DNA of 64,000 nt from Berkiella_A sp050252335. GTDB taxonomy: Bacteria > Pseudomonadota > Gammaproteobacteria > Berkiellales > Berkiellaceae. Below are positions 36,771 through 44,822 of this stretch, piece after piece. Every line of letters starts with the position of its first letter. The stretch's first letter is position 1. The translations under genes and the position numbers were made by a program. The notes under the pieces are model-generated. The model worked only from the letters and a program-made list of their open reading frames with translations, had not been told where the DNA came from and ran no database searches. Where the stretch lies: the NCBI GenBank assembly GCA_050252335.1, contig JBFWLB010000004.1:44959-108958 (forward strand). The letters run 5' to 3'.

Positions 36771-37109
36771 ATGAAACTAATAACTGCAATCATAAAGCCT
36801 TTTAAGTTAGATGATGTGAGAGAAGCATTAATGGAGCTAAAGGTTCAGGGTATTACCGTCACTGAAGTAAAAGGCTTTGGTCGACAAAAGGGGCATACGG
36901 AATTGTATCGAGGTGCAGAGTATGTGATTGATTTCTTACCTAAAGCTAAACTTGAGATTGCGGTAAAAGATGAAGAAGTTGAGCTGATCATCGAGGCAAT
37001 CTTAAAATCAGCTCAAACTGGACGTATCGGTGACGGCAAAATATTTGTGCAGCCACTTGAAGAAGTGATTCGTATTCGTACGGGCGAAATAGGCGAATCA
37101 GCGCTCTAG
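36771..37109 (+). CDS. glnB: Nitrogen-regulatory protein P-II
   Basis: A 112-residue trimeric signal protein that senses 2-oxoglutarate and ATP/ADP and, with uridylylation, reports nitrogen state. The T-loop RGAEYVIDF carries Tyr51, the uridylylation site; GFGRQKGHTELYRGAEY and the C-terminal KIFVQPLEEVIRIRTGE are standard. AAGGAA precedes the ATG. No amtB follows, so it is GlnB-like and not part of a glnK-amtB pair. Its 3' end overlaps speE by 12 bases, tail-to-tail. Confidence 0.95.
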   Translation: MKLITAIIKPFKLDDVREALMELKVQGITVTEVKGFGRQKGHTELYRGAEYVIDFLPKAKLEIAVKDEEVELIIEAILKSAQTGRIGDGKIFVQPLEEVIRIRTGEIGESAL

Positions 37110-37946
37110 TGCTTTTAGAAAAGGCACGGGATGTAGGCCTGCTTCATGCACTTCAAATTGATAGTATTGTGTATTTAGTTTTTTCAAGAGAGTCGTATCT
37201 CTTCTGAAATCATTGAAGCCAGGTAATTTAGAGGCCATGGTGCAGCTAAACCATCCTGAAGGATATACAGGTTGTGGGAAGGGCAGGGTAAGCAAGTGAG
37301 GAAACCCTGCTTGGAACATGGCTTCACGCATGTCCTTTTGTAAGGATTGATGCAATATAGGCGATTCACTTTGTTGTACTAAGATACCATTGGGTTTTAA
37401 GACACGGTGACATTGTTCATAAAATGCTTGGTTGAATAAGCCGACCGCAGGCCCAAGGGGATCTGTTGAATCCACAATAATAACATCCAAAGACTGATCT
37501 TTGGCTTCTTGCATCCAGCGAATACCATCAATAAAGAGTAATTGTGCGCGTGGATCATGGTTGGATTCGCACAATTCTGGAAAATATTTTTCTGCAAGTT
37601 GCGTTACCACTTCGTCTATCTCAATCTGAATCACGGAATCTACCGGATGTTTTAAAGCTTCACGTAAGCTGCCACAGTCTCCCCCACCAATGATCGCTAT
37701 ATTTTTAGGATTAGGGTGTGTGAAAAGTGCCGGGTGCACAAGCATTTCATGATACAAGAAGTTATCTCGGCTGGTGAGCATGATGATGTCATCAATGGTC
37801 ATCAGATAACCAAAATCTGTTGTTTCATAAATCGCAACAGATTGAAAAGGAGACTGAATTTCTGTGCATTTCTCTTTGATTTTCAATGAAAAAGCCAAGC
37901 CATAATTATCATTTACTTCGGTAAACCATTCAGATTGGTTAAGCAT
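37098..37946 (-). CDS. speE: Spermidine synthase
   Basis: Transfers an aminopropyl group from decarboxylated SAM to putrescine. The 282 residues include YHEMLVHPALFTH, IIGGGDCGSLREALKH (SAM-like site), VIQIEIDE and the catalytic Asp region IIVDSTDPLGPAVGLF. It overlaps glnB by 12 bases at the 3' end and is divergent from speA, making a polyamine gene pair. Confidence 0.95.
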   Translation of the reverse strand: MLNQSEWFTEVNDNYGLAFSLKIKEKCTEIQSPFQSVAIYETTDFGYLMTIDDIIMLTSRDNFLYHEMLVHPALFTHPNPKNIAIIGGGDCGSLREALKHPVDSVIQIEIDEVVTQLAEKYFPELCESNHDPRAQLLFIDGIRWMQEAKDQSLDVIIVDSTDPLGPAVGLFNQAFYEQCHRVLKPNGILVQQSESPILHQSLQKDMREAMFQAGFPHLLTLPFPQPVYPSGWFSCTMASKLPGFNDFRRDTTLLKKLNTQYYQFEVHEAGLHPVPFLKALER

Positions 37947-38217
37947 GCTTCTCCCTTATATGTCGGTTAGAAGAATAAAATTGAGACCGGCAAGATACAG
38001 GATATGCATCTTTGCATCAAGTTTTCTGAGCGCTGTGCAGAGTGATTTCTCGCAATTGTCAGTAAATTTATATAATATCCACGGCAAATCCGAGGCTAGA
38101 AAAGCTAAAAAGCCAGAATAAGCCAGGCAACAAACGTTTTTTGGGGTGATGGCTGTATCCTAAATCCTGAATCTTAAATTAATGCGTCTTACAGAATATC
38201 AAAAAGGAAAGCGCCTC

Positions 38218-40119
38218 ATGTTAAAGAGTTCTGATTGGTCTATTGAATCGGCACGCAATATATACAATATTCATCGATGGAGTGATGGGTATTTTGATAT
38301 CAATGAGGCGGGCGATTTAATCGCAAAAATATCTAATGGTAGTAACCAAGCAGAAATTAGCTTAAATGATATTATTAGCCAGCTTAAGAAAGAAGGCCTG
38401 ACTTTGCCTGTCTTAATTCGTTTTTCTGATATTCTGCGTAATAGAATTATGCAGTTGAATGAAGCCTTCAGCTATGCCAAGCAGAATTATGGTTATGAGG
38501 GCGATTTTAGGCCAGTTTATCCTATTAAAGTGAACCAGCAACGTAGAGTCGTTGAAGAGATCTTAAAGTCTGATGTTGGTTTGGAAGCAGGTAGCAAACC
38601 AGAGCTGATGGCTGTGCTGGCTTTAAATGCAGGTCGTGAGCAGCTTATTATTTGTAATGGTTATAAGGATAGAGAGTTTATCCGCTTGGCTTTAGTGGGG
38701 CGAGTATTAGGGCATCGAATCTTTATTATTATTGAAAAATTATCAGAATTAAATTTAGTAATTGAAGAATCTAAGAAATTGGGTATTGAGCCATTACTGG
38801 GATTACGTTCGCGTTTAACGACGATTGGCAAAGGTAAATGGCAAAACACAGGTGGTGAAAAATCAAAATTTGGTTTAACCACCTATCAAATATTAAAAGC
38901 AATCGAGCACTTAAAAGAAGCTGGCTATTTACCTAGTTTAAAATTGCTGCATTGTCATTTAGGGTCGCAAGTGGCAAATATTCATGAAATTGAAGTTGCC
39001 ATGCAAGAGTTTGCCAGTTTATTTTCTGAGTGTTATCGCTTAGGTGCGCCACTAGAAATGGCAGATGTAGGTGGGGGCTTAGGCATTGATTATGAAGGCA
39101 CCCGATCCCGCAATGATTGTTCTGTTAATTATTCATTTCGAGAATATGCCGATGTCATTGTAAAAACGATGGCTAAGATCTGTGATGAAAAGCAAATTCA
39201 GCATCCCGCGATTATTACCGAATCTGGTCGAGCCATGGTTGCGCATCATGCGGTTTTGATTACGCAAGTCATTGATTATGAAGCACCTGCTGAAACGAAT
39301 CTTTCTTTACCAGAGCAGATAGAGACTACGCAACCTGATTGCATTAACCAGCTATGGGCATTATCCGAGCAACTAAAGCCTCATTCTTGGAGTGAGATCT
39401 ATCACGTTGCTAAATCTTGTATTGCACAGACGCATCTATTATTTGCACAAGCTAAAATAACCATTGAGTCTCGTGCCTTTGCTGAGAGTTTATTTAATAA
39501 AATATGTCGTACCATACAAAAAGAGCTGACTGATAATAAGAGTAAGAATCGTGAACTTTTAGATGAGTTAAACGAAAAACTGGCCTATAAGCTATTTTGT
39601 AACTTTTCTTTATTTCAGTCCATTCCAGATGCTTGGGCTATTGACCAAATATTCCCTATTATGCCACTTAAAAATTTAAATGTACCGCCTAGCTATCGAG
39701 CCGTCATTCAAGATATGACCTGTGACTCGGATGGGCGCATTAATCAATATGTAGATGGTGAAGGGATTGAAAGGAGTTTACCTATCCCACCTTTTTTTGA
39801 TCACAAAGAGTATTTGCTAGGTATTTTCTTAGTGGGGGCCTATCAAGAAATTTTAGGTGATTTGCACAATTTATTTGGCGACACGGATTCTGTTCATGTT
39901 GAAATAACCGAACACGGTACTTTTCAGTTAGTTGAGCCGGTTTTGGGGGATAGGGTTGAAAAGGTATTGAGTTTAGTCAATTTTGATCCACAAAGATTGA
40001 TGCGCAGTTATAAACTTCAATTGGAGTCTGTACCATTAAACTCTGAAATTAAGAGGCAATATTTAGATATGTTAAGCTCTGGTTTAAATGGTTACACTTA
40101 TTTAGAGGAAGAAAATTAA
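38218..40119 (+). CDS. speA: Biosynthetic arginine decarboxylase (SpeA)
   Basis: A PLP enzyme that makes agmatine, which leads to putrescine. From the ATG at 38218 the protein is 633 residues; AAGGA lies about 9 bases upstream, whereas the ATG at 38182 has no such site. Signatures: YPIKVNQQRRVVEEI with the PLP lysine, GLEAGSKPEL, HCHLGSQV, DVGGGLGIDYEG, ESGRAMVAHHAVL and the C-terminal DMTCDSDG. Together with speE it suggests putrescine and spermidine synthesis from arginine; an agmatinase is not in the window. Confidence 0.96.
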   Translation: MLKSSDWSIESARNIYNIHRWSDGYFDINEAGDLIAKISNGSNQAEISLNDIISQLKKEGLTLPVLIRFSDILRNRIMQLNEAFSYAKQNYGYEGDFRPVYPIKVNQQRRVVEEILKSDVGLEAGSKPELMAVLALNAGREQLIICNGYKDREFIRLALVGRVLGHRIFIIIEKLSELNLVIEESKKLGIEPLLGLRSRLTTIGKGKWQNTGGEKSKFGLTTYQILKAIEHLKEAGYLPSLKLLHCHLGSQVANIHEIEVAMQEFASLFSECYRLGAPLEMADVGGGLGIDYEGTRSRNDCSVNYSFREYADVIVKTMAKICDEKQIQHPAIITESGRAMVAHHAVLITQVIDYEAPAETNLSLPEQIETTQPDCINQLWALSEQLKPHSWSEIYHVAKSCIAQTHLLFAQAKITIESRAFAESLFNKICRTIQKELTDNKSKNRELLDELNEKLAYKLFCNFSLFQSIPDAWAIDQIFPIMPLKNLNVPPSYRAVIQDMTCDSDGRINQYVDGEGIERSLPIPPFFDHKEYLLGIFLVGAYQEILGDLHNLFGDTDSVHVEITEHGTFQLVEPVLGDRVEKVLSLVNFDPQRLMRSYKLQLESVPLNSEIKRQYLDMLSSGLNGYTYLEEEN

Positions 40120-40219
40120 AATCTGATTGCGTCTAGATGTTACTTTGCTTAGAATGATGCTGAAAAGGATTTTAACTTAACCAGAAGAGCCGATACATCG
40201 GTCATTCGGAGAGGTCGTC

Positions 40220-40360
40220 ATGGCTGGGGTAATATTTGCGTTATCAATGATTCTGATACTTGTTTCTGTGGGATCGCTATTTGCTTGGATGGTTCATCTA
40301 GCCAGTATTTCAAAACAACCTAAGCCTGCGATTGAAGCTGTGAAGCCGATGAGAATATAG
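40220..40360 (+). CDS. Unrecognised 46-residue membrane protein
   Basis: A short frame, too small for ordinary ORF lists. The ATG is preceded by GGAGAGG at a good distance. The product has one strongly hydrophobic helix (FALSMILILVSVGSLFAWM) and a short basic/proline C-terminus ending PMRI. No matching family is recognised. It is alone, between speA and a palindromic repeat. Real translation is plausible because of the ribosome-binding site and the clean membrane span. Confidence 0.5.
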   Translation: MAGVIFALSMILILVSVGSLFAWMVHLASISKQPKPAIEAVKPMRI

Positions 40361-40496
40361 CAGCGTTCCGACTTAGATTTTACAGAGTAATCACTTTTAT
40401 ACGTGGCTGCTTGCTATGCCAAGCAGGCATCTTCTAAGAATTAAGACCTTTAGAAATTCAGCCACAAAGACTATACATTATTGGCAAACAATGCTC

Positions 40497-40626
40497 ATAT
40501 ACCCTGCACAGATGAATCTTCGGTGTTGTTGGCTTTGTGTGTCTCACAATAGTCATGTATTTTGTATACACTCCTATTGCTCGAACACTCGCCGCCTAAC
40601 CCAAGAATCATCTGTTGTGGGTATAT
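40497..40626 (+). repeat. 130-bp palindromic element, family B, copy 3
   Basis: Ends ATATACCCTGCACAGATGAATCTT and AAGAATCATCTGTTGTGGGTATAT (given here as 5' and 3' arms) form inverted repeats of about 24 bases. The interior matches the copy at 33799 (TATTGCTCGAACACTCGCCGCC). It lies 34 bases before the dehydrogenase start. Confidence 0.85.
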
Positions 40627-40660
40627 ATTCTTCATACACTTTAAATAATATAGGTGCTTT

Positions 40661-41620
40661 TTGAGAGGGGTATTTTTAGATAGAGCTACTATCCAAGCAA
40701 TGGGTATTGATTTTACTGCTTTTGATAATGCGCTAGAGCATTGGCAGCATTTTGAAACAACCACGTCTGAAGCTCAGACTTTACAGCGTCTGCACGGTGC
40801 TGAGTTAGTTGTAACGAATAAAGTCCCACTCACGCGTAGTCTCTTGGCGCAAAGCCCTCAATTAAAATGTATTTGCATTGCTGCCACAGGCACTGATCAC
40901 GTTGATCTCAAGGCTGCAAAGGAGTTGGGGATCTTTGTTTGTAATGTCGTAAATTATTCTACCCCCGCCGTTGCGCAGCACACCTTTGGCTTGATGATTA
41001 GCCTCATGAGCCAGATTACGCGTTATCACGCATTGGTTTTTGAAGGTGAATGGGCGCGCGCTCAAAGATTTTGCTTAGACAACTATTCAACAAACGAACT
41101 TTTTAATAAAACATTGGGTATTGTGGGGTGGGGTGCCATTGGGCAAGCCGTTGCAGAGCTGGCGCGTGCATTTGGTATGAAGGTAATGATCGGCGAGCAC
41201 AAGAACAGTGTTTCCTTGCGTCCAGGTCGCGTACCTTTTGCGGAGCTTATTCGCTCTGCAGACATTCTCACTTTGCATTGTCCATTGACAGAGCAAACCA
41301 GAAATATCATTGGTGCGCTTGAATTAAAGGCAATGAAACCAAGTGCTTTTCTCATAAACACTTCCCGTGGTGGCTTAATTGATGAAAAGGCACTTTATGA
41401 AGCTTTGATGCATGGCACTATCCAAGGGGCTGCCTTGGATGTGCTTGCGCAAGAACCGCCAGACCCTTTGCACCCACTTTTATCTGGTCAATGTCCAAAT
41501 CTGATTATTACGCCACATGTTGCGTGGAATGCGGTTGAATCTAGGCAGCGATTGATTGATGAGCTGACTTACAATATATTGGCCTTCAAAGAGGGGCAAC
41601 AAAGAAATAAGGTATTATGA
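40661..41620 (+). CDS. D-2-hydroxyacid dehydrogenase (glycerate/hydroxypyruvate type)
   Basis: An NAD(P)-dependent enzyme of 319 residues. It has the NAD motif GIVGWGAIGQAVAELA, the substrate region GTDHVDLKAAKE, LHCPLTEQTRNIIG, NTSRGGLIDE (catalytic Arg) and the His in ITPHVAWN. It is closest in feel to glycerate dehydrogenase (HprA), but specificity cannot be fixed by eye. The start is TTG at 40661. The next gene overlaps it by four bases (ATGA). Confidence 0.88.
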   Translation: MRGVFLDRATIQAMGIDFTAFDNALEHWQHFETTTSEAQTLQRLHGAELVVTNKVPLTRSLLAQSPQLKCICIAATGTDHVDLKAAKELGIFVCNVVNYSTPAVAQHTFGLMISLMSQITRYHALVFEGEWARAQRFCLDNYSTNELFNKTLGIVGWGAIGQAVAELARAFGMKVMIGEHKNSVSLRPGRVPFAELIRSADILTLHCPLTEQTRNIIGALELKAMKPSAFLINTSRGGLIDEKALYEALMHGTIQGAALDVLAQEPPDPLHPLLSGQCPNLIITPHVAWNAVESRQRLIDELTYNILAFKEGQQRNKVL

Positions 41621-42216
41621 GCAGAATAATATTTGCAATACGAAATGGTTGGAGACAACGCCATAGGCTTAAAGAATTTTTAACTAATCCTAGTTTACAG
41701 TTAGCAAGTCTAAATGATTTAACGGTAGAGATGATTGAGGCAGCACATGTGGCGGTCGTTGTATTAGATTTTGATGGTGTATTGGCCCCTCATGATTCAA
41801 ATAGACCAACACCTGAAGCACACAAGTGGTTAGAGAAGCTTTGTTTATCAGTTGGTGAGCCACGTGTTGCCATTTTGACGAATAAAGCGAAGCCAGAGCG
41901 CTTGCGTTATTTTCGTGAACATTTTCCTGGTATTCAGGTTGTGCAAGGCGTGGCTAAAAAACCTTATCCAGATGGTATTTGGGAAATTGCAAATTACCGA
42001 GGGATTGAATCAAGTCGTTTACTTTTAATTGATGATCGATTGTTAACGGGTATGTTGGCGGCAACTTTAGCGCCTTGCCAAGCTCGATATTTCTCTAAGC
42101 CTTTGAAAAGTTTCAGGCGTCATTTTTTCAAAGAAATGTTTTTCAGTCTGTTACGATTTTTAGAATGTTGTTGGATTCGAGCATTGGGCGGGCATAAAAA
42201 TCTATCTCTGCACTAA
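41617..42216 (+). CDS. HAD-superfamily phosphatase, YqeG/GEP4-like
   Basis: A 199-residue protein with the nucleophile motif VVLDFDGVLAPHD, motif II ILTNK and motif III VAKKPYPDGIW followed by LLLIDDRLLTG. This matches YqeG-type HAD phosphatases; related GEP4 hydrolyses phosphatidylglycerophosphate, so a phospholipid role is possible. It is coupled to the dehydrogenase by an ATGA overlap. Its last codon and stop (CAC TAA) fall inside a palindromic repeat. Confidence 0.8.
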   Translation: MSRIIFAIRNGWRQRHRLKEFLTNPSLQLASLNDLTVEMIEAAHVAVVVLDFDGVLAPHDSNRPTPEAHKWLEKLCLSVGEPRVAILTNKAKPERLRYFREHFPGIQVVQGVAKKPYPDGIWEIANYRGIESSRLLLIDDRLLTGMLAATLAPCQARYFSKPLKSFRRHFFKEMFFSLLRFLECCWIRALGGHKNLSLH

Positions 42217-42271
42217 AGTGAGCTTCTTCCCTTGATTTCAAGGGAGGAAGCATCATTCACTTTCGTTCATT
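42211..42271 (-). repeat. Short palindromic repeat, family C, copy 2
   Basis: Inverted counterpart of 16087-16143: CACTAAAGTGAGC, CTTCCCTTGATTTCAAGGGAGGAAG, TTCACTTTCGTTCATT. The first bases supply the final His codon and the stop of the HAD gene. The hairpin may also end the transcripts that converge here. Confidence 0.75.
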
Positions 42272-42295
42272 TTTTATGCACGTTTACAAGAGAGA

Positions 42296-43111
42296 CTAAT
42301 CTTTGAATTCGTCGTACTCTTCTTCGTCGGCAAGCTCTTCATCCAGCTCATTCATTTCTGCATCTAGATCATCTTCGTAGTTGACCTGTTCTTCAAAGGC
42401 ATTCTGTTCTGCGATATTTGAAAAATCAGGTTTTTCTTCAAAAATGTCCATTAGCTCTTCCGTGCTTTCAGCGGCAATTGTAGCTGCTTTTGCTTTGCTG
42501 ACAGATTTTTTTGGTTTTTGGATGGTCTTTTTAGTTTTTGCTTTAGCTGTTGTCGCTTTCTTAGCTTTGGTTGCTGTAACCGTTGTTTTTTCTTTTGTTG
42601 CTTTTGCTGGTTTAGCGGCAGCTTTGGTTGTCGTTGCTTTTGCTTCTTCCTTGACAGCTTTATTTAATTGAGCGATTTTTTTGACTGTCTCTTTTTCAAG
42701 GGCAGTAGTGGTTTTGCTCAGTTCAGCATACTTTTTGGCTTGTAGCTGGGCATGTTGTTGCTGTTGTTTTGCTTCAATTAAGGAAAGCTTAGCTCGCTCT
42801 AATATCTGCTGTTGCTTAACAAAGAGTTGTTGTGCTTTGTCGGTTTGGGTGGATTTGGTTTTTCCACTAACTTTTTTGTTTTTGTCTGATTTTAGCGCTT
42901 TTGCTTTATCTTGAGCTTTCTTTAATTCAACACGAGCAGAGCCTATTTGTTTTTTAGCGGCATCGCTTTGCTTTTTCCAATATTCATTTAATTGAGAAAG
43001 GCTGTTAGAAAGAGCTTGGTGTAATGTTACACCTTGATCTTTTTTGTTCGCTTGACGCTTCGTTGATTTAAGATCTGCCACTTTAGTAGATGCTTTTTTT
43101 AGCTTAGGCAT
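42296..43111 (-). CDS. AlgP-like Lys/Ala-rich histone-H1-type protein
   Basis: A 271-residue low-complexity protein. An N-terminal coiled coil (about residues 25-150) is followed by a Lys/Ala/Thr-rich stretch (TKAAAKPAKATKEKT, KTKKTIQKPKKSVSKAKA) and an acidic C-terminus (residues about 225-271, Glu/Asp-rich). This is the layout of Pseudomonas AlgP, a DNA-binding histone-like regulator, except for the acidic tail. The ATG at 43111 follows a strong GAGGAG. In Pseudomonas algP lies with algQ, dsbB, hem and algR genes, as here, which supports the call. Low complexity limits certainty. Confidence 0.6.
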   Translation of the reverse strand: MPKLKKASTKVADLKSTKRQANKKDQGVTLHQALSNSLSQLNEYWKKQSDAAKKQIGSARVELKKAQDKAKALKSDKNKKVSGKTKSTQTDKAQQLFVKQQQILERAKLSLIEAKQQQQHAQLQAKKYAELSKTTTALEKETVKKIAQLNKAVKEEAKATTTKAAAKPAKATKEKTTVTATKAKKATTAKAKTKKTIQKPKKSVSKAKAATIAAESTEELMDIFEEKPDFSNIAEQNAFEEQVNYEDDLDAEMNELDEELADEEEYDEFKD

Positions 43112-43278
43112 GCCAAACTCCTCGGATTTACGCATTTTGTAGAGATTTTGCATTATACAGTGAGCTAATTACTTTTTTAATTTTTTTAAAAAATATTTTC
43201 TTGTCAAGTCTAAAGCTAGGGGAATGGCTAGACATATGTTACACTGTCGCGGCACTATTTTTTAGCAAGAGGCGCTCC

Positions 43279-43602
43279 ATGACATTTGTAGTAACTGAAA
43301 ACTGTATTAAGTGTAAATATACTGATTGCGTAGAAGTGTGTCCTGTTGATTGTTTTCACGAGGGGCCTAACTTCTTGGTGATTAATCCAGACGAATGTAT
43401 TGACTGTGCATTGTGTGAGCCTGAATGCCCAATAGAAGCCATTTGCTCAGAAGATGATTTGCCTGACGATCAGGCAGATTTTTTAGCTATCAATGCAGAG
43501 AAAGCAAAAATTTGGCCCTCTATTACGACGCATAAAGATGCATTGCCAGATGCAAAAGATTGGGAAGGTGTCAAAGGCAAAAGAAAATTTTTGGAAGACT
43601 AA
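43279..43602 (+). CDS. fdxA: Seven-iron ferredoxin FdxA
   Basis: A 107-residue ferredoxin with one 3Fe-4S and one 4Fe-4S cluster. The cysteines Cys9, Cys17, Cys21 (CIKCKYTDCVEVCPVDC) and the CIDCALCEPECPIEAI block follow the Azotobacter ferredoxin I pattern, and the C-terminal extension GKRKFLE is typical. AAGAGG precedes the ATG at 43279. Its stop overlaps rsd by four bases. Confidence 0.97.
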   Translation: MTFVVTENCIKCKYTDCVEVCPVDCFHEGPNFLVINPDECIDCALCEPECPIEAICSEDDLPDDQADFLAINAEKAKIWPSITTHKDALPDAKDWEGVKGKRKFLED

Positions 43603-44075
43603 CTTCCTGTTTTTTTCAGAGCGCTCATTTGTGGTCTTCTTGAATAGAGTCGAATTAAATCGTCCTCTAAATCAAATCTCAAAGCCAGTTCTTCGCCAAG
43701 CTGGCTTAAATCCCTTTCTAAAGTGTCCGCTTTAAAATGCGTTGAGTAGCTATCGCTAAAGTTCAAGGCATTGAGTGTTGTTGTCTTTAAGGCTTCAAAA
43801 TGTGGTGCTTGAATTTCTCGCCTAGTAGATGCATTTTCAATATTGGCGAGTAGTTGCTCAAACATTTGAAAATGTCCCATCGACATATAATCTAAGAGTA
43901 ATTGGCAAAAAGTAATGAGAGCCCCCTCTAAATAGGAAGTATCTTTGCTGTTTAGAAAAGGTCTTAATTGGCATAGCGTATTAAATTGAATAATTAATTC
44001 TTGTCTTAGTTTTAGCCATTGCTTTAAAGAATGCTTCAGTTCATTGCCAGTACTTAGCGTCGTGAGTGAATTCAT
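43599..44075 (-). CDS. rsd: Rsd/AlgQ, anti-sigma-70 regulator
   Basis: Rsd (AlgQ in Pseudomonas) binds region 4 of sigma-70 and shifts RNA polymerase to alternative sigma factors in stationary phase. The 158 residues include FCQLLLDYMSMGHFQMFEQL and LGEELALRFDLEDDLIRLYS, which match the family's central and C-terminal helices. It overlaps fdxA tail-to-tail and lies between the AlgP-like gene and dsbB. Confidence 0.85.
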   Translation of the reverse strand: MNSLTTLSTGNELKHSLKQWLKLRQELIIQFNTLCQLRPFLNSKDTSYLEGALITFCQLLLDYMSMGHFQMFEQLLANIENASTRREIQAPHFEALKTTTLNALNFSDSYSTHFKADTLERDLSQLGEELALRFDLEDDLIRLYSRRPQMSALKKTGS

Positions 44076-44579
44076 GGTTTCCTCCTAATTAAGTGGGCAG
44101 ACGGAATCAGCAAGGAATTTTAGAAACTGTCTCAAAAATGCCATTTTGGGTTCAGTTTCTCGTCTTCATACATTTAAGTTAACTGGCACTGTATGATACT
44201 TGAGGTGCTGCTTTCTATATTTTTCCAGTTAATCTTCATGTGCTTGGTGAATGCCAACATCAAATACATCTTTGTTTTGCCCTTATATAAATAAGTAAAG
44301 CTTGACGACCCTAATAGTCAAGGTATTTAGTAAACCAATAAAATATTTTTTTAACATCGACTAACTATTGCCCGAGGCTTTGTAAGCAATGTCTCAAGAT
44401 GGTGTGGAATAATCACCATTTGTGCTTTGCTAAATAAATCACATCTTACTTAAAGAAGTAACTAAGTGACTGATTACTATTAGATAATTCAAGTTTAGTC
44501 TTGAGCCTGGTATCACAGCCTTAAATTTGCATTGTGCTGAGTAGCTTGAGTAAAGATTAATTTTTGTTACTCTGAAGAC
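44076..44579. other. 504-base interval without a recognisable gene
   Basis: AT-rich, no credible ORF. It has a hairpin AGAAACTG/CAGTTTCT near 44124-44160, and a minus-strand open stretch (about 44168-44290) encoding KMYLMLAFTKHMKINWKN that might be a decayed gene end but is not recognised. TTACTT and AAGTAA face each other around 44444-44460, about 120 bases before the candidate RNA. Confidence 0.4.
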
Positions 44580-44822
44580 ATCCAAATCAAGGATTGAGAT
44601 GGATAGCGTTGCTGGCTTACATGGACATGTTCCAGCATCCCAGGCAAGGGACTGCCGTTTTACAGGGATAGTGTGTTAATGAATCTTAAGGGATTTATCG
44701 CTGCAGATGAACTTGTAGTAAGGACAGCTAAGCAAAAAGTATGGATATTGGTTCTCTGATTGTTTGAAAAGCGATGTAAAGGATGACATAAAAGGGTAGC
44801 TTCTTAAGCTACCCTTTTTTTT
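44580..44822 (+). ncRNA. Candidate CsrB/RsmZ-type CsrA-sequestering small RNA
   Basis: Within 193 bases (44591-44783) there are nine GGA motifs on the plus strand, at 44591, 44601, 44623, 44649, 44666, 44691, 44722, 44743 and 44781. One is in a hairpin loop: GCTGG...ACAT-GGAC-ATGT...CCAGC near 44611-44636, the form CsrA recognises. A 12-bp stem (AAAGGGTAGCTT) with eight T residues at 44791-44822 gives a strong plus-strand terminator, although no plus-strand gene lies within the previous 1.1 kb. The promoter is uncertain (TTGAGT with TACTCT, weak). Rsm/Csr RNAs are well known in Legionella and Pseudomonas; the call here is by motif only. Confidence 0.5.
44791..44822. terminator. Bidirectional terminator overlapping the dsbB stop
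   Basis: AAAGGGTAGCTT, loop CTT, AAGCTACCCTTT, then five more T residues. The left arm encodes the last dsbB residues on the minus strand, with a T4 run after it. The right side is a strong plus-strand terminator. Confidence 0.85.

Noticed and set aside
40416..40764. Two opposed frames of 82 and 89 codons
   Set aside because: Both run through the family B repeat; the minus frame also runs into the dehydrogenase. Neither has a start signal.
42381..42914. Plus-strand hydrophobic frames opposite the AlgP-like gene
   Set aside because: They are mirror images of Lys/Ala-rich codons, which give Phe/Leu/Val/Cys on the other strand; no start signals.
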